Positions 23,323-35,734 of a DNA stretch of 58,796 nt are shown here, in pieces. Origin of the DNA: Haplosporangium gracile (lineage: Eukaryota > Mortierellomycota > Mortierellomycetes > Mortierellales > Mortierellaceae); NCBI GenBank assembly GCA_015499985.1, contig JAAAUF010000138.1:1-58796 (forward strand), given 5' to 3'. Each line of letters opens with the position of its first letter. Positions within the stretch are counted from its first letter, which is position 1. A program made the position numbers and the translations under genes. Below the pieces are notes generated by a model. It saw only the letters and a program-made list of their open reading frames with translations, was not told where the DNA came from and ran no database searches.

Positions 23323-23734
23323 GATTTGAGCTGAGGAAGAGGGAGTGTGTGCGTATAAAAAGAGGAAAGGGTGAAAGTGTTGGGGGCGAAGAAAGAAAAA
23401 GAGAGAGGGGGATGATGCAGAACAAGAAAGAAGAAGAAGAAAAAAAAAAAAAAAGGATGAGAGACTGACTGACTTCAAAGGGAGAATTTTTGGCCGGCAC
23501 GTCGCGCCGCTCGCTGGGACAGATATGAAATGGAAAATAGAAACGTCACCGGAAAAGAAGTCTTTTCGGCCGATCACCATTTAAAGACATGGACGACAAA
23601 AGTTGGATCGACTCCTTTTCAAAACCCGGCAAACCAAGGAACGGAAAGACGGGATCTCGACAACCCTCAAAGAAAAGGAACAGGACTCTTTCACTCACGC
23701 ACGCTCATCAACACCCAACCTCAGTCGACATAAC
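23323..23734. other. Divergent promoter SVF1 / COQ9
   Basis: 412 bp spacer. An A-rich/purine stretch (23385-23460) is pyrimidine-rich on the SVF1-sense strand. No other element seen. Confidence 0.4.
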
Positions 23735-24941
23735 ATGGCTGCCATTCAGAGGACACTCTTAGCGCGCCAAGCCTTCTCGCTTGTTTCGCGTCCCGCAACT
23801 GCGTGCCTGGCTCCTCTTGCTCTGGCCAGGACAGCAACAACAGCTCGTACCTTCACAGCCTCGGCCTCTTGGCGCTCTGAAGATTCGGCACAACCAAGGT
23901 ACCTACTTTGGACGACAAAAGCCAGGTCAATACGACTGGCCTTAGTTGTCTAGACAACTTACTTGTGCGACAACAACGAACCAAATGCTTCAATTGGTCT
24001 CTTTATTTCAAAGACTAACTCTAGTTTCTAAATAACGGATCAAAATCACTCCCAACTATCTTAGTAGCCAAAGTCCACAGGATGCTCAGCAACGACCAGT
24101 CTCTGCGCACGCCAAGACGACACCCGAGGCTATTTTGAAGAAGGCTTTGACCTTTGTACCTCAGCATGGATGGACAACTGTCTCGATCGCTAAGGCTGCA
24201 GAGTCCATGGGATACCCTACCATCATCCATGGTATGTTCCCCAAAGGCGGAGCTGATTTGATTGACTACTTTTTGCAGGACTGTCTCGAACGCCTGCCCC
24301 TGGAGCTTGAAGGCAGAATGGAAGGGTAACAACACGCTTGAGGATATGTGAAATGTCAGAGTATACAGAAAGGTCGTTATGGTGAGCTTATTCATTGTCA
24401 TCCTTTAATTACAATCAATACTAACATATAGATTGGGCACTCAGGAAAAGATCAAGCTGGGAACATTGACAAGGCTCGGGATGATTGCACCTTATATCGA
24501 CCGCTGGCATGAGGCATTGGCCATCATGGGCCAACCCTCGAATGTCCCCATGTCCCTGAATCACCTCGCCAAGATTGTCGACGAGATTTGGCATCTTGCG
24601 GGCGACAAGAGTGCAGACATGAACTGGTACACAAAGCGCGCTTCCCTCGCAGGAGTCTACACCACAACAGAGCTCTACATGACAACGGACAAGACTCCCA
24701 ACTATCAGGCAACACAAAAGTTCTTGGATCGTCGCTTTGAGGATGCCGCCACTGTCGGCAAAGCCACTAACGAGGTCTTGCAGGTCGCCGAGTTTGGCGC
24801 AAAGTCTGTCCTCGGACTCATCACATCAGTAAGTCGTAAGGCCTCTTTATCTTTTGAACTGTTGTCACAATCCATGCCCATGAATCTAACACCATCTTAT
24901 TGTTATCTTACGAACGTTGATAGAAAGGATTCCGCATGTAG
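23735..24941 (+). CDS. COQ9: Ubiquinone biosynthesis protein COQ9
   Basis: Four exons: 23735-23898, 24065-24325, 24432-24828 and 24924-24941, 279 residues. The N-terminus is an Arg/Ala/Ser-rich mitochondrial presequence without acids up to RTFTASASWRSED. The core follows: ILKKALTFVPQHGWTTVSIAKAAESMGYP, FPKGGADLIDYF, then KLGTLTRLGMIAPYIDRWHEAL and the lipid-binding DEIWHLAGDKSADMNWYTKR with ASLAGVYTTTELYMT, all typical of COQ9. COQ9 is a TetR-fold lipid-binding protein on the inner mitochondrial membrane that presents CoQ intermediates to COQ7. The last exon is only 18 nt (KGFRM stop). It converges on RRP14 with a 122-bp gap. Confidence 0.92.
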
Positions 24942-25063
24942 ACTCCTTTCAACACCACTTGCCCGTAGAAATTTGCATATCCATACAATACCAACAAAGT
25001 CATCATTCATATAATTATGTCCTTTTTAGTGTTTTATGTGTGAATATGAATATGCAATGCTGT

Positions 25064-26976
25064 TTATTTCTTGGTAGGTTTAGATGATTTTTTGCCGTTG
25101 TTTCCTTCAAATCCGGCGCGCTATAGGATTACAAAAGAGCAATGTAAAACATAATGTTAGGCTCTTGTTGCAAACAAACAGTGCAGTCATAGACAACACC
25201 ACTAAACTTGCAGAAATAAACAACATCAACTTACTGCCTTGGGTTTACCGCCCTTCTTGCCACCTTTAGAAGCTCCTCCCTTGCCACCTTTAGCCTTATC
25301 GCCAGTCTTCTCTTTCTTGCCCTTGTTCTTGGCGGCATCGATACGGGCCTTGAGGTTTTCTTCACGCTTCTTCTGCTTCTGATCCTTGCCCTTAGAGACG
25401 GTCGATTTACGCTCACCCCAGTCCTTGGCACTCTTCTTCTTGAATGTTTCCTCGCGCTTGATTGTCTTCTTCAGCAATTTGACGTCGTCCTTGACCTTCT
25501 CTCCCTGTGCCAGCTGCAAGGCCTTGCGCCAGGTGTCCTTCTCCTTCAAAGCGTTTGCCTTCTCGGGATCAGCCACCTGTAATGCTGCCAACTTTTCATT
25601 ATGTGCCTCGACCTAAAAGGTGGAATGGGATAAAAAAAAGCATTACAATCGGAACATTGATTAATACTAGTCCCATCATGCGCATATGTTGCGCTTCAAT
25701 AAATAATGAGAGGTAAAGGTGCTTTACCATCTTAAGCTGGCCTTGGGCATCTGTGGGACCTCTCTTCTTCTTCTGAAGACCATCAAACTCAAACTTGCTG
25801 AAGCGAACCTCTCCTTTCTCGTTGATAGTCGAAGCAGAAGGCCGACCACCGGCAGTAGAGTCCGACGACTCTTTGACAATAAGACCCTCTGATCCACCAC
25901 TGGCTCTCTTCTCCTTGGCCAACTTTTGTGATGCCTTCTTGTCCTTTTTCCTCTTCAAGCGAGCCTCCAGAATAGCCTGCCGAGAAGTGGGCTTGGCAGC
26001 AGCATTGGCCTCGGCAGTGGCTCCACGGCGGCCACGAAGCTTGGCTAGACGCTCCTCCAATTTGGCGCGCAATTCCGTGATGGACTTGGGAGCCTGTGCG
26101 GGCGTCTGTGCGGCGGTCTGAACCTGAGCCAACAGGCCCTCAAAGTTGTGTGTGGATGATTTGGCGATCACTGGTGCTTCGCTGTCGTCCTCGACAATGT
26201 CATCGTTGTCCGAGTCCTGCATCTGTGCGTCCTCCTCGTCATCTTCCTCGCCCTCATCCTCGCTGTCCTTGCCGCCGGTTGCCATTGCTGACTGGATATC
26301 CATCACAGACTTGTTGTTCTCAGGATCGAGCTGAATATTAGATGACATAAAGGAGATCGAAAGATTGCAACAAAGAGAAAACGCTGTCAGCAACATTGTC
26401 ATTGAATCTGATATAGACGGGTCGATCACTTAACAACAAAGAAAAAGGGGAAACAACAAGCATGTCCCATTGATTGATCTGTGTGCGTACCTTGGCCTTC
26501 TTGGCCTTCTTTGTGCGCTCCTTGATGTCCTGCTTTGGCGCGTTCCTCTTCTTGTTATGTTGGTATTTTGAGTTCTGCAATAAAGAAAGAGTGGATTGAA
26601 AGAAGGGGCGTTAGAGCTCAAGGCTTCGGTTCGATCCAAGACTTATTTAACAGGAAGATGTGTCAGCCAAATGTTGGCCCCTCCTTGTATCAGTACCTGT
26701 TCCTCCTCGGAGAGCTCCTTTGTGATGTAATATTGTGCGGGGATGGTCTTCAGCAAAGAATCAAAGGAGCTGCCGTGAGCCTTGATTCTCTCCTATGGGT
26801 TGCCAATGGACGAAACATCGGACGTGTCCCCAAGGTCAAGGATGGAGGATATAAAAGTATAGTAGTCGTGTGAGTTCGGTTTCTTTCTTTTCCCCTCTTT
26901 GTTGAAGGTAAGTGCTTAGAAAGAGATGAAAATAGAGACGAACCTCCAAGCCGTCCAATGCGAAGCCGGTGGACAT
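25064..26976 (-). CDS. RRP14: Ribosome biogenesis protein RRP14/SURF6
   Basis: Six exons: 26944-26976, 26697-26792, 26491-26574, 25728-26330, 25235-25612 and 25064-25120, 416 residues. The N-terminal Rrp14 block is LEERIKAHGSSFDSLLKTIPAQYYI. A Lys-rich stretch and an acidic stretch (EDEGEEDDEEDAQ) follow. The C-terminal SURF6 domain has ELRAKLEERLAKLRGRR, RQAILEARLKRKK, RFSKFEFDG and WRKALQLAQGEKVKDDVKLLKKTIKR, then a very basic Gly/Lys tail ending RAGFEGNNGKKSSKPTKK. The RAGFEG end is conserved in the family. It is a nucleolar protein required for 60S and 40S subunit maturation. Intron 1 uses a GTTCGT donor, needed to join L-E to E-R-I-K. Confidence 0.9.
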
Positions 26977-27319
26977 GATGAGAGAGTTGATGTGAAGTTG
27001 AAGTTGGCTGAACCCTGAGGGGGAGGATGCGATGGGCGGACCGGGATGCAGATGCAGAAGGGTTGTAGAGTGGGCTGGGAGAACAGAAAGGGCTCGACAA
27101 ACTTGTGCGTGTTGTTTCCCTCTGTTGCTTGTCGATATGACTTTTTTTTTTCTTTTTTTTTTTGTAAACAAGCATACTAAGCCACTTCGACCAACATTAA
27201 TTTCTTGACTGGATGTGAACGTGATCCCCGTACGTGTGCTCAAACATTTCGCCCGAAAAACGGTCGCGAAGGATCTGCAACGTTTGATAATAGTAGTTTA
27301 ATAAATAGCCTATGCTGGC
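26977..27319. other. RRP14 upstream / Kv channel 3' flank
   Basis: 343 bp with T-rich runs near 27140-27165; nothing else seen. Confidence 0.4.
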
Positions 27320-29474
27320 TCAGAGAACGGCAGAGTCCTCGAAAGGAGATTTTTTTGGTACTAGGTGGTGGCTCTCTAGAATCTTCTGAAGTGCATCCAT
27401 GGTCTGCTGATTCTGCTTCAAGACTTGTGTCATTGTCTGGATACGGTCGAGCATCTCCTGTTGTCCGGGAATCATGCCGTTGCCAGTTAGAGATGAATAT
27501 CCTGGTCGTGCAGTCTGAGAGTCGTACGAATGTCTACTTTCAAAACTTTGGCGACCATCTAGCAAAATATGATAGTACAATATGTGAGTAGTCTGCTCAA
27601 CGTCATTAATAGCAGCATTGAAAACCAAGACAGATTGCTTAAGTAGCGCTTACCATCGGTAGGAGTTGCACTTGTCTCACGGACATTGGCAGCAGCAAGT
27701 CGCTTGTAGCGTTGCATTGCCTCCCAAACGAGTGTAAAGTTCCTTCCAATGATGATCGAGGGGAGGGTAATTAAAAGCACTCCACACATCATGGCTGGGA
27801 AAGAGATCAGCTTGCCGACGAACGTCGTTGGCACCATGTCTCCATATCCTGTAGTTGTGATCGTGACCATGACAAACCAGAATGCTGATGGAATACTGTC
27901 GAATGTACTGGGGTTGTTGTTGGCATCAATAAACACTTGACGCGCCTCGTCCCATTCGCCTATGCAAGTTGTTGTTGCATGGAGGGTGAAGGTTAGCATG
28001 TCTTTACTCGATAGTTACTCGACAGTAAAGATCTACAGCAAGGTCATGCAACTTTCAGTAAATCAAGAATAACTTACCTCTCTCGGCAAAGTAGAGCAAG
28101 GTCGAAAAGAGCATTGTGCCGGTGATGAGGAAGAAGAACAGAGCACTGAGTGCATCCATACTCCTCTTGATAGCCACGATCATGACCTCGATGGTCATGA
28201 TGATTGTGGAAGAGTACTTAAAGGTGCGGAAGACTCTCAGAAGTCGAAACAGCCTCAATATCGTGAAACGGAAGAATACCGTCTAGGGACATAACATCAA
28301 TGAGAAAGAAACAGCTTTAGTATGCCTGCAGAGAGGCGGCCCACAGTATTACGACAAGACAAAGAAAAAAAAGTGGACCCTTACTGTGTCACGGGCCAGC
28401 GCCAACTCGATATAGTAGGGGAGAATTGAAAGCATATCGATGATGGCAAGGGGAGCTAGTGAGAGACATACACAAACTGAGTTAGTCAACGATTCATGAA
28501 TGACTTCCAATGCCGACATCGGACTTTTCACAATGAGCCCATTGATACTTCTGCAGTATTCCAGGTTCATTATCTGCCGATTTCCCTGTCCGAGAGGTAC
28601 TTACAAAGAAGAAACCGTTTGAGTTGCTTGACAGAATCCGAATGACAGACGATACGAGCTCCAAACTCAATGGTGAAGAAGGCGACCATAACAGTTTCAA
28701 AATCGAACCTAAGTGTTCAGTAGGTTTTCAGTCCATGGATACTGAGTTAGCAGCAAATCAACCATTGCCGTGTACAATTATCCTTGTGTGGGGCTGTCCA
28801 AAAGGCTCGAAAAGGTGAGCTTTAGCAGTCATTTACCAGATAGTGGAGTCGGTAGATCGGAAAGAAGGGATGGTTTCGATTGTCGTGATCACGGCGCTGA
28901 GAACAATGGCAAACGAAACCCAGACATTGAGGGCGAAGGCTGCGTGGCTGGATGATGGATCCTCGAGGAGCAAGAAGAGCTTTCGCTTGAAAGGATTCTG
29001 TTTCCGGAATAAACGTGGGCATATGGACAAAAGAAAAGTGCAAGTTAATTATTTTTCATCAACGTGTCACCTTCCTCGCGCAGGTACATGCTCCTAACTT
29101 TTTTTTTTATTTTTCCCTCTTATTTCCAGGGTCCGTATTTGCGTTTCATAATAATCGCATACCCTGATAGCATTCGCCTGTGAATTTGACCGGGTGTGAG
29201 AGTCATCCTGATCAGCTTGCATCTCGCGGAGCTCCTGAGGAATGTCAATCATGGGCCACTCCAGATCTATATCAACTTGGTGCATCGACCTGCGGGGCTG
29301 GCCCTCGAATGCCGCCCTGGATGAGGATGAGCTGGGTCGTTCCGAGATGGGCGAGGCTTCGGCATGGCTATGGTGATGCCGATGGCTGTTTGGTTCTGTC
29401 ATTTCGATTTGGTCGACGCCAGTGTCGATGTCGTCGGGCTGGTCCTCTAGACGCTTGAATGGTCGCCTTGGCAT
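27320..29474 (-). CDS. Kv-type voltage-gated potassium channel
   Basis: Seven exons: 29163-29474, 28837-28997, 28605-28708, 28385-28455, 28078-28282, 27654-27959 and 27320-27558, 465 residues. The cytosolic N-terminus (about 105 residues) has no T1 domain. Six membrane segments follow: S1 (NVWVSFAIVLSAVITTIETI), S2 (ETVMVAFFTIEFGARIV), S3 (PLAIIDMLSILPYYIEL), S4 with R226, R229, R232, R235 and K238 at every third place, S5, then the pore with TTTGYGD at 319-325 and S6 (GVLLITLPSIIIGRNF). The C-terminus has a short coiled coil (MLDRIQTMTQVLKQNQQTMDALQKI), which may drive tetramer formation in place of T1. It should be a plasma-membrane or vacuolar, depolarisation-gated K+ channel. Yeast relies on the different, eight-segment TOK1. 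Confidence 0.9.
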
Positions 29475-31209
29475 GCTGTTGAAGTGTTGTGTTTTGTCGG
29501 GGAGATGATTCTTTTGGTTATGCAAGTGTTTGTTTTAAGAGAGCCAGGCCGGGCGGTAGTCAACTGTTGTTTCTGTCCCTTGCAGACTACTGTGCCAGAG
29601 GAAGGGAGGGAAGGTGTGTGTGCGAAAAGGGAGAGGGAAACGCCCAAGCTGGTGAATGGGACTTGAGGCTCAGGTGCGATGTGAAACCAAAGGAAAGATC
29701 AGATGATGAACCTATTTTTTTTTCTAGTGTTCTTTTTTCTTTCTTCTTTTTAGGTGCTTGTTGATGGGAAGAGAATGAAGGAAGAGAATGAAAAGTCTAG
29801 TGGTGATGGAAGGTGTCTATAGTTTTGCTGGAGAAGGAAGAGAGACGTTATGGAGAGAAGTGGATAGGAATAGTAAAAATAGTCGAGCGGAAAGCTGGAA
29901 GTCGTGGCAGCCAGAGCCAGGACCCAGAGCAAATGAAAAAAAGGGGTGATCAAACTGATTGATTGTTCCTGAACATTGTCATTCAATTACAGAGGTGGGA
30001 GAGAAGAGGAGAGAGGGGAGATGGTGATTTATTCAATTACGACTGATCAAACTGATCACCTAACCTTTGCTTCTTCTTCTGCTTCTTCTACTTCTTCTGC
30101 TTCTTCTTCCTTCTTCTTTTTCCCCTCTTTCTTCGCCTCCTCCTCTCTCTTCCCTTCCCTGCCTCGCCCTTTCTTAAGCTGCAGAGTTCCCTTCTTTCAT
30201 TCGCTTCTCGCTTTACTCTTTCCTTTCACTGTCTCGCTCTCCTTCACCATTTCACTCACTCTTCAACTGCCCCCCCTCTTCCCTTACCTCTCTCTAAACT
30301 ACATCTTCACACAACTTTTCCGAGAAGACTGATACTCCACCCTTCGCCATTACTTACCTTTGAACTCACCCTACCAACAATTGATGTCGCCCTTTCTTCC
30401 TCTCACCCCGTTGACTTTGCTTGCCCCTACTAGCCTAATCCTTCTCCAATAACGATAACCCTTAACTCTTCCCTCCCACTCGCTTCCCGCGCCTCTTTCT
30501 CTCCATCGCTACCCTTTTGGATCTGCATCTTGTCTGCCCATTCTGGGATATCTGAGGGATACATCACCCATCGCAATTTTTTTTTTCTTAGGTTGAATTG
30601 CTCTGTGAAATAGCATCATTCAGCAGAGCTGCTTGCCCTTTTTTGGTCTCTATCTTCACACACTTTGCAGATCTGCCTTTCAACAAGGTGCATCGGTACA
30701 ACAGCGTCGAAGACAGAGAACAGCGGCCGAGAGAACACAGACAAAATACACAAAAGAAAAAAGAAAAAAAGGCCTCAACCAACATTTTCTTCTTGTCTTT
30801 GCCTTCAGTTCTTTTTCTCTCTCTTTTTCTTCGACTCTTCTCCAAACCTCCCACTCGACCCTCTCGTTCTCCCCTCTTTTGTTACGCCCCCCATTGGATT
30901 CATCTCCAATTCTCCACTCCACTCCTGTCCACACTCGCCCTTTTATTTCTTTTAAACTCACTCGTCAACGTCCACACCAAGTCCATACACGCATACATAC
31001 AGACAACATCCCTGCCTTCGACAACATCCCTGCCTTCGACAACCTCCTCTTCACACCTTTTTTTCTTATCGCGTGCTCTTGTACTTTTCTCTCCTGCACT
31101 TTATTCCCCATTTTATTTTTCTCTGTTTTTATTCTTCTTCTCTTCCCAGTCTACTCCGCTACACTACGTTTTTCAGGACGGCAAAGATATTTTGACACGC
31201 AGCTTTTAC
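29475..31209. other. Divergent promoter Kv channel / orphan membrane protein
   Basis: 1.7 kb without a supported gene. 30060-30300 and 30780-31160 are pyrimidine-rich on the + strand, the long leader type seen elsewhere here. An in-frame open stretch runs upstream of 31210 but has only low-complexity Ser/Phe/Leu content. A 17-nt unit is tandemly doubled at about 31000-31035. Confidence 0.45.
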
Positions 31210-34056
31210 ATGGACGTCACCTGGCTAGTCGACTGCGACTGGAGAGTGGATATTGCCTCCTGTAAGAGCGAACACGAGCAGCTGGCTGTCAAGGCGGTGC
31301 TGATCCTCTGCGTATGCTGCTATGTAGTCTTGGCCCTCGTCGGCTATGGGATCCTCTGGGCACGTCAACGATATCACCTCACACCACCAGGACCCATCAT
31401 CGATTTTCGCCATCCAGACGGAGGCATTCGACCCAAGCCAATAGAGTCTTTCTGCGCCCTTTCAATTGCGGGATTACTTGGTGAGTTGTAATATTTTTTT
31501 TCGTTTTCTATGTTGTTTTTTTCCGGGGGACTCTTCTTCTTTTCGCTGGTGACTGGTCGCAACTCTCTTTTTTGGGATAATTAAGATAATAATGAGAGAA
31601 AAGGGGGAAGAGTGGAGGGGTGCTGGGTTTGTAATTTAGGACAGAATAGTTCAAATGTGGGCAGCCAGTTGGACTTTTGACTTAGTGATGAGTGAGTGGA
31701 GAAGAAACGGCTATCATGTAGAGACGGACAGACGGACGGAGGAGGGTGGCCAGACTAGAGTGAAAAAGAAAAAAGAAAAGGTGCGTAACGCTATTGGCAG
31801 CCAGTAAGGAAAAGAAAGAAAAAAAAGTGAGAGGGAGGGGAACAGACAGACAGGCTTTATCCGGACCACGTTGTTCCCAACATTCCACTCTTGCGCGACC
31901 GCTGTCGGCTTTGAACACAACACACCCTGAGTCGACAACCGATTGCTTTTTCTTCTCTTGACTTCTTTCTTCTTTGAATTTGTTTGTGCGCTATTTTGTA
32001 TCGTACAAGCGCCTTCATTTTTATTTTTTTGTATTTTATTACTCTACTGCAACAACGTTGGGACGAGTACGACAGGAAGCAGGGGTGACAGGCAGACAGG
32101 GTGACCGTTGAGGCTTCTCGCTCCTCACGCATTTGGCTGCACATATACTGTCGATCAAAGGCGAAGAACAAGCGGAGGAATATTCTACGTTTGGGTGAGA
32201 GACTAGATTGTTCCTGAAAAGGACAGATCAGACCGACAAACAGCATCACTCATGTCTCATCAATCGCATTCCCGGTTTAAAACATGATGTGCTGATCGTA
32301 CTATGACCAGACCGGCTCCCCTCTCTTACACAAAACGTGATGATCTCTATTCATATATCACCCGGATCATCAACTTGAATATCTATTAATTGATTGATCC
32401 CAAACTCGTGGCTCATGGAAAATCAACCCCCTGCCTTATCTCCCTCTATCTTTGATGGAGAATAGATATAGATGCTACGCTTATTTGGGAAGAAACACTC
32501 CCTTCACCCCCAACCTGCGCAGCTCGGTCATCATCATAGTCTGATGGCAATGATAGAAAAACGGCGCTAACCATGTCCTTCTCCATAATAATAACAATAA
32601 TAGTTCGGTCCCTGTCCATCTTTTTCGTCATCATCGATGCCTTTCCAAACTCAACCACCGTTCAGGAGCTCATCGTAAGCTGGCCTGCGTCTTGTCACTG
32701 ATTGTCCACACACTCCAAAAAGAAAAATGTGAGCAATTTCTCAAAAAAAAGTCTGTCGTTTTTTTTTTTTTCACTCACGCTTTCTTTACATATCAATCAA
32801 CCCTTTACGATAGTCTGAAATCGCAGTATGCTGTAGTTTCCCATGCTGGGCATGTTTCGTAATAGGCGTTTGGTATGCGACACCAAAGTTGGTAAGGAGA
32901 CCCATGGCAGTTGTTGATTGAATAAGACGTGTTCACACATGCGCCCCTTTTGTCGATAAAGACAAAACAAAGAAAAGAAAAACAAGCATGTTATCTAACA
33001 ACCCCATTTGTCCCTCATATGATAGTCTGTTCCTGGAGACAACCTCAAGATCCGAGTACCACGACCCAAAATCATCAACTGCGTCTTCTTTTTCCTCGTC
33101 TTTGGACCCTTCCTGCTCGACCTTCCTAGTGTGATCAGCTCAGGAACATTTCTCAGTCGCAGCGAGTATACCAACACCAATATCGCCATCGCTGTCCACT
33201 TTATCACCCTCGGTGGAGTCATCCTCATCGCCACCGCCATATTCTACTTCACCCTCAACCAGTTGACCAATGCCATTGCAGAGTATACGGTCCCCTCGGA
33301 GCTGACCCTGGTGCATGTCGGTGTCATCCCAGCAAGTCTTGATGGCACAACAGGACAGACATTCACGCTGAGCCCTCTTCCAGAGAGCGAGAAGGAGGAC
33401 GGGGACGTCTGGGATACCAGTTTGAGCAAAGTTCGCCAGAGGGTAAGAATCCCTTTTCATCTATGTTAGTTCATATTTATTTCATTCGCCGGAAGCATTT
33501 CAAAACGGGATCTAACTTACCATGTTTTTCCACCTTCAATCTATCTATGTAGCTCATAAGCATTCGCAATGCTGGCACGGTAATGTTGCTGTTCTATGTC
33601 TTCATTTATGTCATCTACGGAGTTACACGGCCATTGATCCACCAGAACATTGCCTGGAACGTCTTCTTCTGCATCGTCTTCAACCTGGATCCCGGAACCC
33701 CAACTATATTCGCTTACTTTATCTTCTCGATCATCCATCACGTCAACAGCGGGCCTCCTGCCTTGCGCCAGGTGTACAGCATCCCCAAGCCTCCCGTCAT
33801 CCACATACCCTCCTCACGACCAGCACGGCCTCTTAGTGATTCGTTCCTCTTTGATCTCCATCGTTCACCCTCTGATGGATCGCGTGTCGACCCCTCGCTC
33901 TGGTCGCCCTCCAAGGACGCCAAGGGTCGACCCTACGACCTGTTCCAGCTCGATTTGGAGCAAATGTTGGCAGAGAGTCAAAACCCTAGTCCTATTGCGG
34001 TGCCTTCATCTGCTGTATTGAAGACTCATCAGTCAAGATCTCGCACTCATATCTAG
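31210..34056 (+). CDS. Polytopic membrane protein of unknown function
   Basis: Five exons: 31210-31480, 32604-32674, 32837-32872 (36 nt), 33026-33442 and 33553-34056, 432 residues. I do not recognise the family. Hydrophobic segments suggest six, possibly seven, membrane helices: AVLILCVCCYVVLALVGYGI; ALSIAGLLGVRSLSIFFVII; IINCVFFFLVFGPFLLDL; IAIAVHFITLGGVILIATAI; AGTVMLLFYVFIYVIYGV; and WNVFFCIVFN with GTPTIFAYFIFSII. The last 110 residues are cytosolic-looking, Pro/Ser-rich with SPSDGSR and SQNPSP. The N-terminus (about 25 residues, WLVDCDWRVDIASC) has two Cys. Layout recalls seven-helix receptors but no signature supports that. Intron 1 is 1.1 kb, the longest coding-region intron in the window. 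Start is the first ATG after a non-coding-looking pyrimidine leader. Confidence 0.75.
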
Positions 34057-34373
34057 TATCGCTCTTCCTCTTTTTTACTCTCCTTTCTTTCGTTCTATCC
34101 CCCCTTCTACACCCCTTTAATTCCGCCACATTTCACACATATCTTGTAACATATTCTCGCCTGTAAAATATTCACCGGCCGTGCACCTAAATAAAAAGTA
34201 CATTCTCCAGCAGGCTTTCTGCTTTGCCCTGAAACCGCCGCCATTACATCCTTGATCCCGGTCTTTTTTATGAGACACCGGATGTTTGACGTACTCCAAT
34301 CAGCCTTGATATCACCATGTGTATACTTCAATTCAATTATATTGTTCTTGTGATCTATGATATCGGCCCTGCT
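34057..34373. other. Tail-to-tail intergenic region
   Basis: 317 bp between two convergent stops. AATAAA-like sequence at about 34190. Nothing else seen. Confidence 0.4.
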
Positions 34374-35121
34374 TCACAGCTCGTCCTTCAAGATGATATT
34401 CTTAAAGACGGCTCTACCACGGTGGTTGAATGAGTAGAACGATGGCCGAGCATCAAGAGATTCAATGGACCTATCATCAGAGAAATAACGAAGGGAAAGA
34501 GTCAGTTAATTGATGTGCAATAGTCCTTTTTGCCCTATGAATTCCCGTATTTCCAAAATGAGCGGTAACATTTTGTCTCAAAGGTTCCTTACTGTTTGGC
34601 CATCTCGGTCTCCATAAGGATCTCCTTAAAGTCGTCGGCAACCAACACGATTCCGAGTCCAAAGAGCGCCACAGATGTCAACAATTCAATCGTAATCTAT
34701 TGAGGAAAGTCATAAGGAATTATAGCCGCAGGGTGTTAACTACGGTCAGGCGATATCGAGTATATTGTATCCAGGGATCGACTATCTAATGGTCCTGTTT
34801 TTTTTTTCTGCCTTACATCAAGAGGGAGTCCGCTCTCGTGTCCATCAATCGCCTTCAAGTATGAAAGATCTAAAGCTCAGTAGAAAGGGGCACGATCATT
34901 TAAAATGTCAGTACTGCTATTGATGGTGTCCTTGGTCCTTTTCCGCTGCAACAACTCGCGTCCCTAAGAACACCAAAAGGAAGGCTGATGATGATGAACA
35001 TCCTGGTGCGGATGTATGTGTCCTTACGCTCAAAGGTCGAATATCCAGAGTGGAAGAAGAGGAAGAACGCGACGAGACAGACGAGTCTGCCGAAATGGTT
35101 GGGTGCCTGCTGGACGGCCAT
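34374..35121 (-). CDS. EMC5: ER membrane protein complex subunit 5 (EMC5/MMGT1)
   Basis: Four exons: 35028-35121, 34817-34869, 34593-34696 and 34374-34470, 115 residues, the usual size. The N-terminal membrane helix (LVCLVAFFLFFHSGYSTF) is followed by a short polar loop (SYLKAIDGHESGLPLD), the second helix (ITIELLTSVALFGLGIVLVA), then the conserved DDFKEIL and RPSFYSFNHRGRAVF of EMC5. EMC inserts tail-anchored and polytopic proteins at the ER; EMC5 forms part of the membrane core. The protein ends in exactly KDEL, unusual for this subunit. It is divergent from COQ1 at 613 bp. Confidence 0.9.
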
Positions 35122-35734
35122 TGATTCGGTTGTTGATGAGATGAGGAGTTGAAAAGCTGAACGAACGAAAGAATGTGTAGCACGTTGGGGTCAAACTGGC
35201 AGGAACACGGTCAAGTCACGTGCATGCACTAAAGAGTGTCGAAGTTGAATTGTTGGGCGGTCACGATTGATCGAAAACAAAGGCGACTCGTGGCGCTTTT
35301 GCCCTTCCGTCCTGTCCTGCCCCTGTAACTACCTCGTCTACTTTTCCCTACGTCTTTTTATTCGCACACACCGTATTCTTTCCTTTCCCCTCTCCATCTC
35401 CGCATCACTCCTCATTCACACCTCGTCCTCCGAGACACCCCTCTGTGTATCTGTTCCTCCTCCTCCTCGAATCAGAAAAGCACTGCAAGTCGATCCTTTA
35501 CCCCTTCGTCTACTTCAGGAACACCTGCCTACTCCCCTTTCACACTACTTCTTCAACCACCTTTGGTAAGAATTAAAACAGACACCTCCTGCCGAACTGG
35601 ACCCTGTCAGACACCACACGGTCTTTTTCATGCATCATGCGCACAGAGCTGTATAATTCTAACAGAGTACCTACCATATCAATTAACTCTTTCCTTTTTT
35701 CGCGTGTTTTCGCGATAGTTTGATTTCAACTATC
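35122..35734. other. Divergent promoter EMC5 / COQ1 with likely 5' UTR intron
   Basis: On the + strand GTAAGA at 35566 and a TAG acceptor at 35716-35718 bracket a probable 153-nt 5' UTR intron ending 16 nt before the COQ1 ATG. Pyrimidine-rich leader at 35300-35560. Confidence 0.5.

Noticed and set aside
30598..31209. In-frame 5' extension of the orphan membrane protein
   Set aside because: Content is the Ser/Phe/Leu bias expected from a pyrimidine leader; no conserved look.
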